A stretch of 64,000 nt of DNA from Phorcus lineatus. Lineage: Eukaryota; Mollusca; Gastropoda; Trochida; Trochidae. The DNA lies in assembly GCA_921293015.1 (NCBI GenBank), contig OV121098.1:15814161-15878160 (forward strand). The letters run 5' to 3'. Positions 23,767-36,800 of the stretch are shown here, piece by piece. Both the position numbers and the translations under genes were made by a program. The notes under the pieces are model-generated. The model saw nothing but the letters and a program-made list of their open reading frames with translations, ran no database searches and had not been told where the DNA came from. Within the stretch, counting starts at the first letter, position 1. Each line of letters opens with the position of its first letter.

Positions 23767-24085
23767 TTGTGGACGGTTGCACACTTGTGTGGAGGTAAAA
23801 CCATACAGCAGTTGTTCCCAGTATTTTCCGGGAGTCGGACCCAGGCAGGATCAAAATGGTATGGGGTGCATTTCAATGGTTTGCAAAATGGATCTCATCT
23901 TTACTTGATGGAACTTCAACGGACTTCGGTACCAAATGAGATCCTTGACTGTGCTGTTACCCAATATTTTGGAACATCGTTCATCGTTCAACAAGATTTA
24001 TCTGTATGGACGTCCATGCAAGATCAAACAAAGCTCGTGTTGTAATATTCTTGAATCAATATGCAGTTAAGACGATTAATGGCCA
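23767..24085 (+). pseudogene. Tc1/mariner-type transposase remnant (DDE domain)
   Basis: Pieces in shifting frames match the Tc1 DDE domain in order: IKMVWGAFQW at about 23850-23885 (family pattern GGSVMVWGGIS); NEILDCAVTQYF at about 23938-23973 (family RYRDEIL...V); VQQDLSVW near 23988 (family FQQDNARPH, with the catalytic Asp context changed); and ARVVIFLNQYAVKTI ending near 24077. At least two frameshifts separate them, and the N-terminal helix-turn-helix part is missing. A dead fragment. Confidence 0.75.
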
Positions 24086-27000
24086 GTTAGGACGTTAATC
24101 CCATGTGTCATTGTTTGACATTTGGGAAATTTGGAAATGAGACAGAAAATTAACGATTTGATTGACACTTTGCATGAAAAATGGAAGAATATTCATTCAA
24201 GAATGCACAGATTGATCGTAGGAAACTGTCTGTAAACACAGAAAGGTTAGAAAATAGTGATGGAAATTCAAAATTCGGAATTGCAGGAAATTAGTCTTTG
24301 CTCCAATAAACAATACTCTGTAGTGATAATAACATTAATGTGTGTGGAAAGGTATATTTGGCGATGTTTTTGAATGAATCAAATCTCCGTTTCCCTAATG
24401 AAAACTTAAAATAAGCCAGAATATTCATGGTATTTATGGTATTCTTTCAAAACCTTCTCTTTTCACAAACTAAAATGGAAATATTCGGATTTAATTGCGA
24501 TTTGTAATGTTATTTGGACATTATTCTATTGAAGTTACTGGTCAGAAATATAGGGGGTTGCTTGATTAAATAAACATTGATTTTTTTACTCGCCCGTAAT
24601 CTGATTTCTTTGATAGCCATTCAAGACATTGATGAGATAAACGATACGGACAATCCTTATGGATAAGCAACTTCTTTATAAAACTAGCATTATTATTATT
24701 ATTTAGAAACATCTATACAGTTACATAATCTACATCTACTAATTATGTAGTGTTTTAGGTGACAATCCAATTTTGAAATTATCCAGTAATATCTGTCCAT
24801 TACGATCCAAGATCTATACAACAAAACTAAATCTTCAATATTTAGCAAACTTTTACGACAATGAATCATGCCCATAATTCCTTCAGAAAGTTACACGCGT
24901 TTTGACATGCAAATAAATGTGTACAATTTGCTGAGAGCGACGTTTATGCTTCTAATCTAAACAAAGGATCGGCAAATGAACCGAACCAGTCGTCGACCTA
25001 TCCTTCAGTGCACATAATATTAGCCATATGTTGACAACATAGACTTTCTTATGGGCGATAATATAGCAGTTTATAAATTAAGAGAACCATTATCTATCTT
25101 CGTATATTTGATTCTTAAGTTAATTTGTGTAGATACAAGTTTTTTCGAAGAAGTGCCGAAAGTAATGATTACTGGGTAAATGGTCAAAATAGAATTCAAA
25201 CGGTATATTACGGTTTCGGGGGCGTGAATTTCGTGCTTCAAGTGCTAAAATGATTAGCTGTGTCAGGGTGACATGAGGGATCATAAATTGCGTGCTGCAC
25301 GTGCAAAACAAGAGCGATGCTAGAAGGGTGTTGATAAATTCAGGACATTACCCATCTATAAATATATTCAGATCAACAGTTTTGTAAAAACATAATGTTG
25401 AACTGTCGCTCTAAATTTATTTAGATAGGAAATAACCTTGATTTGTTTTTGCAGATTTTTTGGTTATATTTTAGAATATCTAACATGCAGGAAAAGCCGA
25501 CTGATGTAGTTATGAATGTCGAAAACGTTTTCTTTTTAATCTGCTAACATAAAAATATACAGTAGGGCGATTTTTAGATTGGCTTGATATTATTTAGTAC
25601 AATTTGACGATTCTATTTTGAATGTTTAATAATTGATAACTCGATGACGTGCCTGTCGAAAGGAATTTGATATTGATAAATTCTTACTTGTATAAACCAA
25701 TGAAAACTAAGATAATAACGGTTTCTTTGTTACGATATTAGCGCATCGGTTTTGACATTTTTACTAAGAAAATATTTCGATGATTTTGATGAAAAGTAGT
25801 AAACAAAATATTAATGATTTCGACGTTAAAGGCACTATAGCACATATTCTAGCGCTCAAATTGGCTATCTTAGGGTGTTTGCATTCTCTCCCCACAGAGG
25901 TAGCTCCGTCATAAATTCCTATACAACCTCTGTCTTAATTCGGGCACGAAAAGTAGAACGCTCATTGGGTGCAATCAAAGTTAGTTGTGTAATCAGCGAA
26001 AATTAGATTTAAGTGAAATTTTGCATAAAAAGTTATGAAAAAATATCTTGAAATAACATAGAACTCACAGAGTAAAATTTTAAATTATTTTTCAGTTGAC
26101 ATGAGCTCCCATTTTGGCATTCTGTCGGTGTACTGAAATAGGTAATAAATCGTTACAGTCGACCTGCAATCAATAATGAAATAGTGAAGACGGCCGAAGT
26201 CACTAAGGGATAAAAAAAAACAAGATGTCGGCCGATTGTTGAAACTGCAGAATTGGCAAGTCTTCAGCTTATGAATATATATTTTTACTGAAAGCAAGGA
26301 TGAATTATCTTATTTAAGGATATCAATGCTTCTGTTTCTGATATCTGCTGTCGTGTTTTGTCTTCAGAATTTAATGCAAAATGTGATTATTGCCGATATC
26401 GTAGACGATGCGAAAATAATCCAACGTTTTCTTTAATACTTCCGGTATTCTAAAGTTTACTAAACATCTTTTACAGCCTAAACTTATATAACTTTCAAAA
26501 TATAGTTTTTGAGTGGAGATCGTAAGTAGTATTGACACATATTCATTATCTCTGAAACCTTTTTATCTACAAACTTTTGGTGTGCGCCATTGCGTTATAA
26601 AAACTTCCTGGTTCTATCAACTTATTATTAACACCTGTCAAATTTAAACCGGTCACAAAATTATATATTTACACGCTAAAAATGTGCATTTCAAAGAAAT
26701 TGAACATTAATATAAGTATAAGTACAATGCAAGTATAAGGACATACACTAATATTTCAAATGTTACAGCGTCCCCGTATTTGTGATTGACTATAAAATGT
26801 TCGTCATTCTTTCGTTACAAAGAATTTAAAATATGAAGACTGTAAAAGGAAGTATGACATCTTTGCTAAAATTGTTAGCATGAGTATATGTGTATACATA
26901 TCATCCGGAAATTTAAAGTGATAATTTGAGGTTTTTAGGGCACTCTCAATTTATCAATGAAAAACTTTTGAAAATCATCAAACAAAGGCAACATAATGAC

Positions 27001-28600
27001 ATCAAGTACTTCTTATTCAATCTTGTTAATAACTGGCACTCACCTTTATAGGTAATAAGGGAAGGGATTACTTCACGATTCTATTGAAATTGGTTATCAC
27101 GATACCGTTTATTCATATGATATATTCTATCATATTTAGAAGGTAATAAGTGCTATCTTACTAACGACTTTTGTTGGGAGTTAATGATTTAAATGTCACT
27201 TTTCACTTTGTAAATTACTCGATTTTAATACACAACATACATATTCATTCTTCTGCAAAATAACAAAATAATTTTATAGATATACATCATAAGGAAAATA
27301 AATTTTATATCAATTGAATATTCGTTTCAAAATGCGAGATTACCTCATGATCTGTATTTGTTTCTGATGTATTTCCTATTCTATGATATGCTCATCAATT
27401 CATCCTCAACAGTTTTTATGAGTTGGTATTCGATAAGGAAACAGCAAATAGCAATATACTTTAATGTAAAGAAAACTTACGAGATCATGAACTAATTCTT
27501 CGAAAAAAACTGCTGTAATTGCTTATTCAACGAAAATTTGTTGATAGACATTGTAATTGAAGCGATATAGAAGAACGATAGCGGACATATTTTAGTGACA
27601 CATTGCGGAAAGAGACTGACTCATTGAATGTTTTCATTGTATACTGAGGACATTACGTCATCAAGTCAAGAAAACTCCTTATGTATCTAAGTTTGTTTGA
27701 ATTAAAACATTATCACCTTGAATAAAAAAGACACAAACTTTTGGAGTAAATCTTAAAGGGGCATTTAGAAGTAACAGACTATTTAAAGAACTAATGCACG
27801 AGAAAAGCATTCCAAACGTGAAATTAATGACCCACTTGCAATCAGATGCAATGTACATGTATAATTGACAGATGAGGTGATGTGTTAAAGTACTCCTTCC
27901 TAGCGACTCCCACTCCTTCGATTGTTTTTCAATGTAAAAAGATTATGTGGTTTCCCTATCAGACTATAGAAACTTAGATTTAGATGAATTTAGTGCAACT
28001 TAGAGAAAATATTCGATATATAAAATGAAATTAACAAGACAATACCAAATAGCATCTTTATGATTATATGAATTTTGAAACATATGCACTTGCACGAACA
28101 AAAAGAGAAAATCGTGCAAATCAATGAAATATTCTTTCAGCCGTGCATTTCCACGTGGTGCACGTGCATCATGAAAATCACGAAATTCTCATTAGTTGCA
28201 AGCAAAGGCATAGCGAGTCGCTTTGCTTGCCAACTCTTTTATATCATATGAATAACTGGTTACGGTTCGACTTAAATGAGTATACGAAACCGGGTTTTCA
28301 CAAAAAGCCCCTCATGGCCAATATAATGTTACTCTATTAATAGCTATAAATAATAACCTACTTACAATTGCTTTTTAAAAAATGTTTTGTTTACCCTCAA
28401 CCTCTAATGAATGTTGCAATAATCTAATGTTGCGTAAGATAAATATTCTTTGGTTTCCAATTTAAAACGATTTCCTCTGAAGATTTTTGTAAAAAATGAA
28501 TGTGCATGAAGGTTTAATCATATCCTCAAAACACTTATCTAAGTTAAAACAAAACGCATGAAATCATTCAAAATAGTGTATTCAATATATAAATCTGTAC
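24086..28600. other. Long AT-rich stretch with no recognised gene
   Basis: No coding signal. Lone units related to the CACGTG repeat occur on the opposite strand at about 25225-25310 (GAATTTCGTGCTTC, GCGTGCTGCACGTGCA) and about 28080-28190 (TCCACGTGGTGCACGTGCAT, CACGAAATTCTC). Otherwise I see nothing. Confidence 0.5.
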
Positions 28601-29629
28601 ATATGTACATAGATATAAAAATATATTGTACATAAATAGGTAACAATCATACAACAAACTTACATTCACTTCCAACAATCACACATATACAACAAAACAT
28701 ACAAATTCTTCAAAGTGTTTTACCCATTTGGAATTAAAATCCTCGGTATTTCTTTAACTGTTAAAAGTAAATAAACTTGATTATTCACTCTGCACATAGA
28801 TACAATAACAAATTCATAGCAAGCATTAAGACTTATCAAAACAAAGACTTCTTCCTAAATTTAGATTTCATTGTACATATATTGTACATTGCTTAAAAGC
28901 CATATAATGAGAAAAGAATGGAAAAAATGTTTATAATTTTTCTACTACATTTTTTTAACATTTTCAAACAATTTTATGAAATGATATTTGAGATCAAATG
29001 TGAAACTGATTTGATAATGGATACCTGCTCCAATATCAGTTTTAAGAAATGAACAAAGTTACAATAAGTTTTAATGGCATTAACAAATGTATTTTCAAAA
29101 ACGGTTTTTGAATCCTATTGTATTCTCAGTAGCCTCTGCAGACTAACACGACAATCGCCAAAATATGACCTTATGACAATTTGAAAATGGGACATTCTCG
29201 CAATCGGACATTCATAACGCTGCATAGATGTAAGTTCGTATAAAACATATGTATCACAAACAACAACAGGCCCGCCTGTTAAAATACCTCTTAAACATAT
29301 ATATATATATAACAAATATATAAAACAATAACTTTACAGGATATCTCTAGTATTATTGCTATTACTCTCTGACTAAATTGGCTATTCACACTGAAAGCGT
29401 TTGGATACGAAGATTAATTTCTTAACAAAAACAGTCACAAAAGTTGATAATAACAATAGCACTTGATGGAAATATCGCAGAAATGTATTTTAAAACAACA
29501 CTCGATCGGTTGGCACAATACTGGGAATGTAATTCGAAAAAAGAATATTTCATATCCCATTCCATACTGCTCATTTGTTCACGGACTGTTCTTAATCACA
29601 CGGGGAACTTACTTTGCTAACACCGGTAG
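28601..29629 (-). other. Probable 3' UTR and downstream flank of the ETS gene
   Basis: Follows the ETS stop codon on the minus strand. An ATTAAA (minus strand, 29075-29070) is the nearest plausible polyadenylation signal, about 555 bp after the stop. The region is AT-rich with TGTACATA words. The true end of the transcript cannot be fixed from sequence. Confidence 0.35.
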
Positions 29630-30315
29630 TCAATGTCCAAAATTGCCGGATGCAAACCACGAACTGTTGGGTTGAGTTGAGCAATATTCGTTTGGTACTG
29701 AATGCGGAGCAGACATATAGGTAGGATACTGTTGGGGACATGGATCGGCTGTCCAGGAAGTGACGTCACGCATTTGCGTAGTGATGTCATTCATTTGAGC
29801 TGTGACGTCGTTACGCTGATACATAACGTCATTGTCAAACTGCGCAGGCGTGTATCTTTCAGCACCATAATCCGGCGGCGTTTGAGGCTGAGAATCGAAA
29901 GACGACAGTCGATCAAACTCGACCGGTGAGGGAGCGGAATAGCTTGCCTCTGAATCACACGGTGACGACACAAAAAAGTTCGCCATGGCTAAAAGTTTTT
30001 GGGTCTCTTTTGACGGTACTGCATTGACACAGCCTCTTTGGGTCTTCATGATAATGTCGAAGTGGAATTTGTACGTGTAGCGCTTTCCGTGAACTTTGGT
30101 CAGTATTTTCTTGTCGTAGTAAAATCTCATGGCACGACTAAGTTTATCATAGGTCATAGTGTCCTTGTTTTTGCGCTTTCCCCATCGCCTAGCAACTTCA
30201 TCGTGATCAACCATGCGGAACTCTCCATCTTTCCCTTCCCATCTGATGAAAGATTCGTTTCCTGGATCCGTCAACAGCTCCAAGAGAAACTGCCATAGCT
30301 GAACCTGCCCCGTCA
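29630..30315 (-). CDS. ETS transcription factor, last exon: ETS DNA-binding domain and C-terminal tail
   Basis: Starts after the acceptor TTTGGTTACAG at phase 1 and ends at TGA (29632-29630), encoding about residues 278-505. The ETS domain spans about 280-363, from [13 protein letters not shown] through [13 protein letters not shown] and the recognition helix [16 protein letters not shown] to [11 protein letters not shown]. Both Arg of the helix that bind GGA are present. [27 protein letters not shown] and KVHGKRY point to the ERG/FLI/FEV group. [11 protein letters not shown], and FYY where most members have YYY, are atypical, so I leave it unnamed. The tail is Ser/Pro/Gln-rich and holds three seven-residue repeats ([21 protein letters not shown]). 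It should act in the nucleus as a DNA-binding regulator of GGAA sites. Confidence 0.95.
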
Positions 30316-30568
30316 CTGTAACCAAAGAAGCAGACATTATAAGAATGATCCTCGGGGCTTTAATCACATTCCGTAAATTCTTTGAATTTATTCATTTTTG
30401 TAAATAAACATAAAAGCGTTAGGAAATGATCGCAAATAAAAAATATATAATAATTGATATATTTGGGTTTACATTCAATTAGAAAAATTGATGAGTATTG
30501 CTCTTAGATTTAGGATTTATAAATGTAAAAGTAAGGTGATGTGCAGGAGCAAAATGTCAAAATCTTAC

Positions 30569-30643
30569 GTTCTAAAACTCCTTTGGCCTTCTTTCTGAGA
30601 TCTTCAGGGTCAAATGCAGCCTTTCGTGAAGCTGGTGGCGAAC
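30569..30643 (-). CDS. ETS transcription factor, internal exon 3
   Basis: 75 nt, phase 1 at both ends, between acceptor TTTAACAG and donor GTAAGA. It encodes residues 253-277, SPPASRKAAFDPEDLRKKAK then GVLE, a short basic linker running directly into the ETS domain. Phase, splice sites and the clean join to LTGQVQLW support it. Confidence 0.88.
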
Positions 30644-30873
30644 CTGTTAAATTGAATTAAAAAATCTTATATTGCGTTTGTTAAAATCATATTTTAAAAA
30701 GAAAGGCTATATTGTTTCATTAAAAACAAATTCTTTAAAAGAAGACTGTCACGATAAAATCGTTTTGATGATGCAATGACATAAACAAGCAACACATAAT
30801 TAGGAAAGATCTTCTTTACAGTAATGCTACAATTTTGAAAACTAAGACAACACTTAAAAGTAAGAAATCTTAC

Positions 30874-31002
30874 CAAGAGAGCGAGGGGAGGGGGTACGAC
30901 GTGAGAGGGTGGGGCTTGATGAAGGGCTGTCTCCTCGTGGGAGCGGCTGGCCAATCAGAGGCGTCGGCGCATCAAAGTTCAGAGGTGATAATCTGCACTT
31001 GG
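30874..31002 (-). CDS. ETS transcription factor, internal exon 2
   Basis: 129 nt, phase 1 at both ends, between acceptor ATTCTTGCAG and donor GTAAGA. It encodes residues 210-252, a Pro/Ser-rich segment with several S/T-P sites (LSPL, PTPL, DSPSSSP, RTPSPRS) that proline-directed kinases could use. Since the exon is a multiple of three with equal phases, skipping it would keep the frame. Confidence 0.88.
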
Positions 31003-31357
31003 CTGCAAGAATGATAAATATAATGTTGAATCAAATTTCACTGCTTGATGAATTTAATTTGTTAAGATCGAAATTCACCACGCGATTTGTAGAAACAACT
31101 TGTAGTTAATCAGTTTGGTAAAAGTAAAAAACTAGAGTTTTGATAACTGGTAACGTAAATGTAAGGAGGTACCAACTTCCAAGGTTGTGTCACACAATTG
31201 GAAGGGATTTTAGTATCATGCTCACAAAAGTGGGGGTTATGGGTGGAAGTCTTCTCCACAAATATAAGAAGAACATGTAATACATATTGAATCGGTGCAA
31301 ATAATGACTAATTCATTCAGAATGCAACAGATAAATCTCAAAGGAGGAAATCTTTAC

Positions 31358-32015
31358 CTTCTTCCTCTTCCAAGCGAGAGATTGCCGTGATGACGTCATC
31401 CAATGTGGTTGAGTATTCCTTTTTTTCTGGACAGTTCATTCTTCGACTCTCAATCGTCTCGTTGTAGCTCGGTGGAGATCCTGCGATGAGATGTTGATCT
31501 TGACGGTGACCTTGACCTTGATAGAGAGAACAGTCTGCTTGCTGTAGGTGACCGGAAGCTTGTGGCACTGACTGAGAGGCCATGCCGTCCGAGAATAACT
31601 GAGAACCGTGGAGTATGGATGCGGATGACGAGTATAGATTTGTCGTTTCTGTGTGAGTTGATGCTTGTGAAAGACTGTTGAAAGAGGACGAATAATCCGA
31701 AATCTCCTCCATGTTAAACTGTCGGCTCATTGGTGAACCGGAAACGGACATGACGTCAGAAATGTCTGAATAGAAATCCAAAGACTCCTGACTGAGCCAT
31801 GAAGATACCTCCTCCGGGTTCATTGCACAGTCTGCCCCTGTGTGGAGTTTGTTTTTCGGCATGTCATCAAACGGAACGAGGTATGGAATACCCGCGACTT
31901 CCAAGGGCAGCGGAAGTTGGCAACTCGGCACTCTTTGGTCGTCTACTACCGGGTTGAAGTTCAAATCGAAGTGGTCCATCAGCATTATCACTGGATTGCA
32001 GTTTGAAGATGTTAT
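31358..32015 (-). CDS. ETS transcription factor, N-terminal coding exon
   Basis: Bounded by acceptor CTTTGTTGCAG (exon begins at 32015, phase 0) and donor GTAAAG after 31358 (phase 1). Open throughout. The first internal ATG, 31985-31983, starts MLMDHFDLNFNPVV and gives a 505-residue protein over the four exons. The ten codons before it (ITSSNCNPVI) are also open and would be used if an upstream exon supplies the start. It is acidic and Ser-rich, with a possible activation segment EEVSSWLSQESLDFYSDISD at about 58-77 and a PPSY (PPxY) WW-binding motif at about 171-174. No Pointed/SAM domain is visible, unlike ERG and FLI1. An upstream GATGACGTCAT lies within the coding sequence at about 31388-31398. 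Confidence 0.85.
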
Positions 32016-33344
32016 CTGCAACAAAGAGTTGAAACGATAACATAATTTGATATTGACATTGGAGATTACTAATATAAATTTGAAAGATGTTTAAGATTTG
32101 CTATCTCTTAATATCTAACTTAATGAAATATTGCTTCTAAATTACAGTAAAAAAAATCTTTTTTTTGGATGCATATTTTCAAACTTATGATCTACAGTTT
32201 TCTGTAGTGCATGAACTATTTTAAAGTTTAGTGCCAATGCACATGACGTTGATGCAAAAATAGTCCATACACCAATTCATCATATGGTTCAATAAACAGG
32301 CAAGACAATAAACTAAATTCGTCTCATCTACTGCCGGAATAAATCAATTAACCTGATCGAACACGGGGCTCAGAAGTCAATAAGGAACGATGAATGTCCA
32401 AAGAATGGGTGACTAATCAAGACATTTCTAAAAGCGTACAATGTCAGTCTCGAAAAATGACACACTTTTCTAAAAATACAACATGGAAATTTGGGGACAT
32501 TTCCTATGACTTATCCAACGTGACTTATTCAGGCTGTAGCCGAAGTTGATGTAGAGGGAGATAACTGCTTTGTTTTGAGTATGCGTGGGCGATCGCTTGT
32601 CATGTCTACTGTAACGTTTGACAGACAAAGAAGCATTGTATGTAACCGAGATCCGATGTCGAATATATACACATGATAATTTACGAAACCAATTCATGGC
32701 TCAAACAAAACCCGCATTATAATAATAATAATATTCAGGAAGTGAAATGACTTATATCGAAAATTGATAATTCTTTTTTCTGATATGCAACAAGTTACGA
32801 TTTGCACTGTGAGATGCTAACAATGTTTTATGTCCAAATAAATGTTTACATTCATTTTATGTTAATGTTTACAATTTTCAGAAGAAATACAATTAATATA
32901 TTTGCATCTTGTCAAATGGTCATTTGGTCATTTTATATCATGATATCAGTAATTTGATTTCATGCAATATTTTACTCTATCGAAGGAGTTATTGGGTAAT
33001 AAATATTATATAAGCATAATAAGTTAATAAAAAAAATTTTTTTTTGAAAACATCAGACAGCTTTAAATTACCGAAATAAAATCATAATTAGAATTCAGAT
33101 GAAGACTTATCTTAATTGGATTAAGTAACCGATGAATACAACCACTAATGTTTGCTTTTGTGTTGAAAATGTTTTAACGTGTTTACCAGTCACCATACCA
33201 TTAAACTTTGTTAACACAATTAACAAAATAACTGATGAATGAACATGATTGTAAAAACGAAAATGTGAATGGTCTGAATTTATGAAACACACTGTAGTGC
33301 TAAGTAGAAGGATGAGTTACCAAAAAATTATAGATGTCCCTTAC
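32016..33344. other. Sequence upstream of the ETS N-terminal exon, nothing else recognised
   Basis: AT-rich, presumably intronic or 5' flanking to the ETS gene. A GAGGGAGATAACT box is at about 32555-32567. Confidence 0.45.
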
Positions 33345-33800
33345 CTTAACTTAATGCAGTTTCCGAACGTATAATATTACATCCCAACAGGCTGATAACA
33401 AAATAACAAGTGGCGGATCTTTGTGAGAAGTTTAGAACTCGAAAGCGAGGCTGTCAAGCTAAAATGAGGTCAGCTTACTCACTGTTTATGAACTGAGCGC
33501 GTGGGTGTAAAACGTAGACGACCCTATTTCGGGGTTCACGGTGGATGAAATTGTCAGCTTAGGGTGGCCTGAGAAACTTTTACAACATGTTCGTGCCTAA
33601 ACCCACGTTGATGAGGAGGTTTATCTGCCTCTGGCCCTCTACACATTAGTTAACGTAATGTTAGGGTCGGTAAATCCAATGCCCTTGGGATGCCCCGCCC
33701 ACTTTCTCGCCTGCACGCCGAGCCACGCCTCCTTCATGACAAATATGGGCTTGTTACGTTACCTAGTTCATTCATAAAGTCAAAACGCGTAACACAAGGG
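33345..33800 (-). promoter_or_regulatory. Candidate proximal promoter and leader exon of the ETS gene
   Basis: A GC-richer block 1.3-1.8 kb upstream of the N-terminal exon. On the minus strand it has GGAGGCGTGGC and GGGCGGGG (Sp/KLF-type boxes), a CCATATTTG CArG-like word, and a donor TTAAG|GTAAGG ending an exon at 33345. That leader has a stop just before the donor, so translation would begin at the ATG at 31985. Inference from composition and one donor only. Confidence 0.3.
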
Positions 33801-36800
33801 AACAGCCGCTTGATAATAAATTATAGACCTATGGTGTTGAGAGTTAGTGTTCAGCGTTAATGTACGGAGGCCTTGCGTGATTCATTTTATCTTTGAATAA
33901 ATGTCTTTGACAACTGATGACTTTCACAGGTGCAGATATGAAGACGTGACTAAGAAATTTGATATATGAATGTATGTACATATTCTGTATGTGGGATTGT
34001 GCATGGTATGAAAGTCGATCAGTAACATAAATAGTTAGAAAAGTAAACCTCTACAATTTATGTACATATGATAATTAACGATCATTTTACTCATGTGTTA
34101 CAAACTGATACAAATACACACATCTCCGGATTGATAATGATATATAAGAAAGTATCTTCGAAGTCAAGGACATGTCCAAAATACGAGGTTATCAAATATG
34201 AACTATGTACTTAAATCATATAGATCATAAGAAATTATAAATACTTTAATACCCCTGTAATTCTAAATGGATAAGGTAGTTTATTTCCTCATTCCGGAAC
34301 CATTTTTAGACGTTTTCATCTGCATGATGGTAATTCTCTGAATTTACTTTATGGAGCTCGATATATTCGTGCATTTTCTTAATGAAGCATGTATATATCA
34401 CATCGTTTGCACTTGACTAAAGTATCACTTTGATTATGGGGGAGTTGGCGTCCAAAGAAGCGTTTTGGGGGTGCTTCGGCGTATCACTCACATATTACAA
34501 TGCTATGAAAGTACGCGTTCAGCGAATCACAATTTGATTGTCCATTTCAGTTCATGAAGTGTGTTCTCTTTTGTAGTCGGTCACGCATGAATTACCTGCA
34601 ATACACCTGATATCGTCCTGTCACCTGATTACTCAGGTGTGATATTCAGCACGTGCGTGGAGAGGTGTACGATTGGTACCTGTAATTACCAACTACATTT
34701 ATACCATTCAACTCTAGCAAGAGAAATCATTACTTATATAGGGGATAGGTATGTTCATGAGTCGCCCACACGAGTAAACCTTGGTTTGTTATTTGGTTAT
34801 GTATGTCCGGATACATAACAAATGCGTGTTTACAAACTCTGTATATTATATTTTGAAGTTCTCCGGAAGAAATAAAATGTTATCTTAAGGAAATGAATTA
34901 AATATGAATTAGAAATCATAACGAGATAGAAATATTGATAAAAAAAATCATTGTCAAACATTCTTTTTTCACCGAGGCAATACGTTATTAACCGGAATAA
35001 GAAATAAACGATTTTGAAAATAAGGAAGTTGATCAAATATAGACATGGTCATTTCTAAATGAATGATATCAAGAAGACAGTCAGGTACGAAATGATTCTA
35101 TGTCCTTCAAATGGATAACAGAAGTTTGTGATATCATTTGAAAACAATCATTTGATTCCAATCCCTAAATAGCGTCAGACAAGAAAAGTTAGCTTGTGTC
35201 TTTATACCATTTGGAAAATAATGAAAGGCTGTTATTGTTTTGTTCATGTATGTATGAATACTAAAAACGAAATATAAGTCTAATTAATGCTTAAAATTTT
35301 ATCACTTTTAAGGGGATCATCAGATATAAACAATCACATTTCAAGTTACAGTAATATATATAAAAACATATAATCAAATTCGCATTTTATCTCATTTTAA
35401 AAGATATGCGTACAGGACTATAAACACATCTATATAACTGTTTTCAAAAGTAAATATTCACTCTTGTTTTTTCACATTTATATATCTTACATTAAAAGAA
35501 AAATGAAATAAATCAAAAGCGTAGTAAGTTTCAAATAATCATTATCCCGTAAAATTTCATTATGCCGGTGTTGAAGTTCACGACTTGAAATGATCCATAG
35601 TTTATTCTAAACATGAAATTAACACCATCCTGTTGTGTAATATTAAGAGACATAATGAGTTTTCATAACTTGTATGTATCATCATCATGAAATATATATA
35701 GTTTGTCTGACCCGAAAAGTTATGACACGGCTTAATCATGATAGTCACGATCAACGTATTTCTCACGAAACTATAAATTTCATTTTGAAAACTCCACTGG
35801 CGCAGGTAGGCGTCGAACATAACAATTATTAAAACGTAACATAACAGTTAATTAGCCTTGATCGGGGGGAAGGGGGAGGGGGTGATAAATGGAAACTGAG
35901 AGTTCCCGAGAACAGGATTTCCGGCTGTAATAACTAACTTTATCATAGCCCCGATGTCTCGAGTTATTCGTAAATAAACCGGATTTACGCCAAATCTGCT
36001 CAATTTCTCTACGAGAATTTGTTAACCTACATATGTTCAGTGCCTCACGCCTTCCAGCTTGAAACTCTTTGTCACTCGAAAGGTAAACATGTACCCATTC
36101 ACCCCCGGAGATAAGTTTACTTATCTATATACACCTGTCCCCTCATTCAGATGACATAACGCACGATCAACCACTCTCGTCAGGTGCGACAAACGTTAAA
36201 AATGCGCGAGAAAACCACACATAAAACCGTTTGCGCCCTCAATGGGTATATTCAGATGTGACCCATTAACCCAAATCATACACAGTCGGTTTCTTAACTG
36301 CTTTCACTGAGGGGGCTTCAACGAGGGGGTCATTTTTGACCGCATGGGGTGAACACTTATACTAAAACGATTAGATTGCACAGTTATGAGTCCATGAAAT
36401 TATGGCCATCATACGGATAAGGTCAGAAGCAGAAACGGGGGGTTCGTTCGCTCGAGTGAAGGGCGCTGCGTGAATCGAAGTTGGGGGCGGGAGCAGGGAG
36501 ATAACTCGCCAGTCACGCCTGAATGAACCTCGTGGCACCGAGTGCGGAGTTTCACCCTCTGTAAGGACACACAGCTGCAGATGTGGGGAGATAATCTGCG
36601 TGATAACTTCGTCATGCGTAACCAGATTTGGAAAGTTAAACCTAGACACTGCGTATATGTATGAAAAATATTTAGGAAAACATGTAAACGCTGACGAAAA
36701 GGAACGATGCTTGTCTATGATTTCAAATTACATTATGAAATGTTATAACTTGCGTATTTTTTTTCGTATTTCAATTGTATTTCTTCCTTGACGTTAGCTT

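Noticed and set aside
28600..28900. TGTACATA words as Pumilio sites in the ETS 3' UTR
   Set aside because: On the transcribed strand only one full match was found and the 3' UTR extent is unknown; TACATGTA-type words are common in this genome.
29702..30298. Plus-strand frames opposite the ETS exon
   Set aside because: Shadows of the well-supported minus-strand ETS coding exon.
36371..36649. 92-codon minus-strand frame in a GC-rich patch
   Set aside because: No domain and an overlapping frame of similar length; openness is explained by higher GC.
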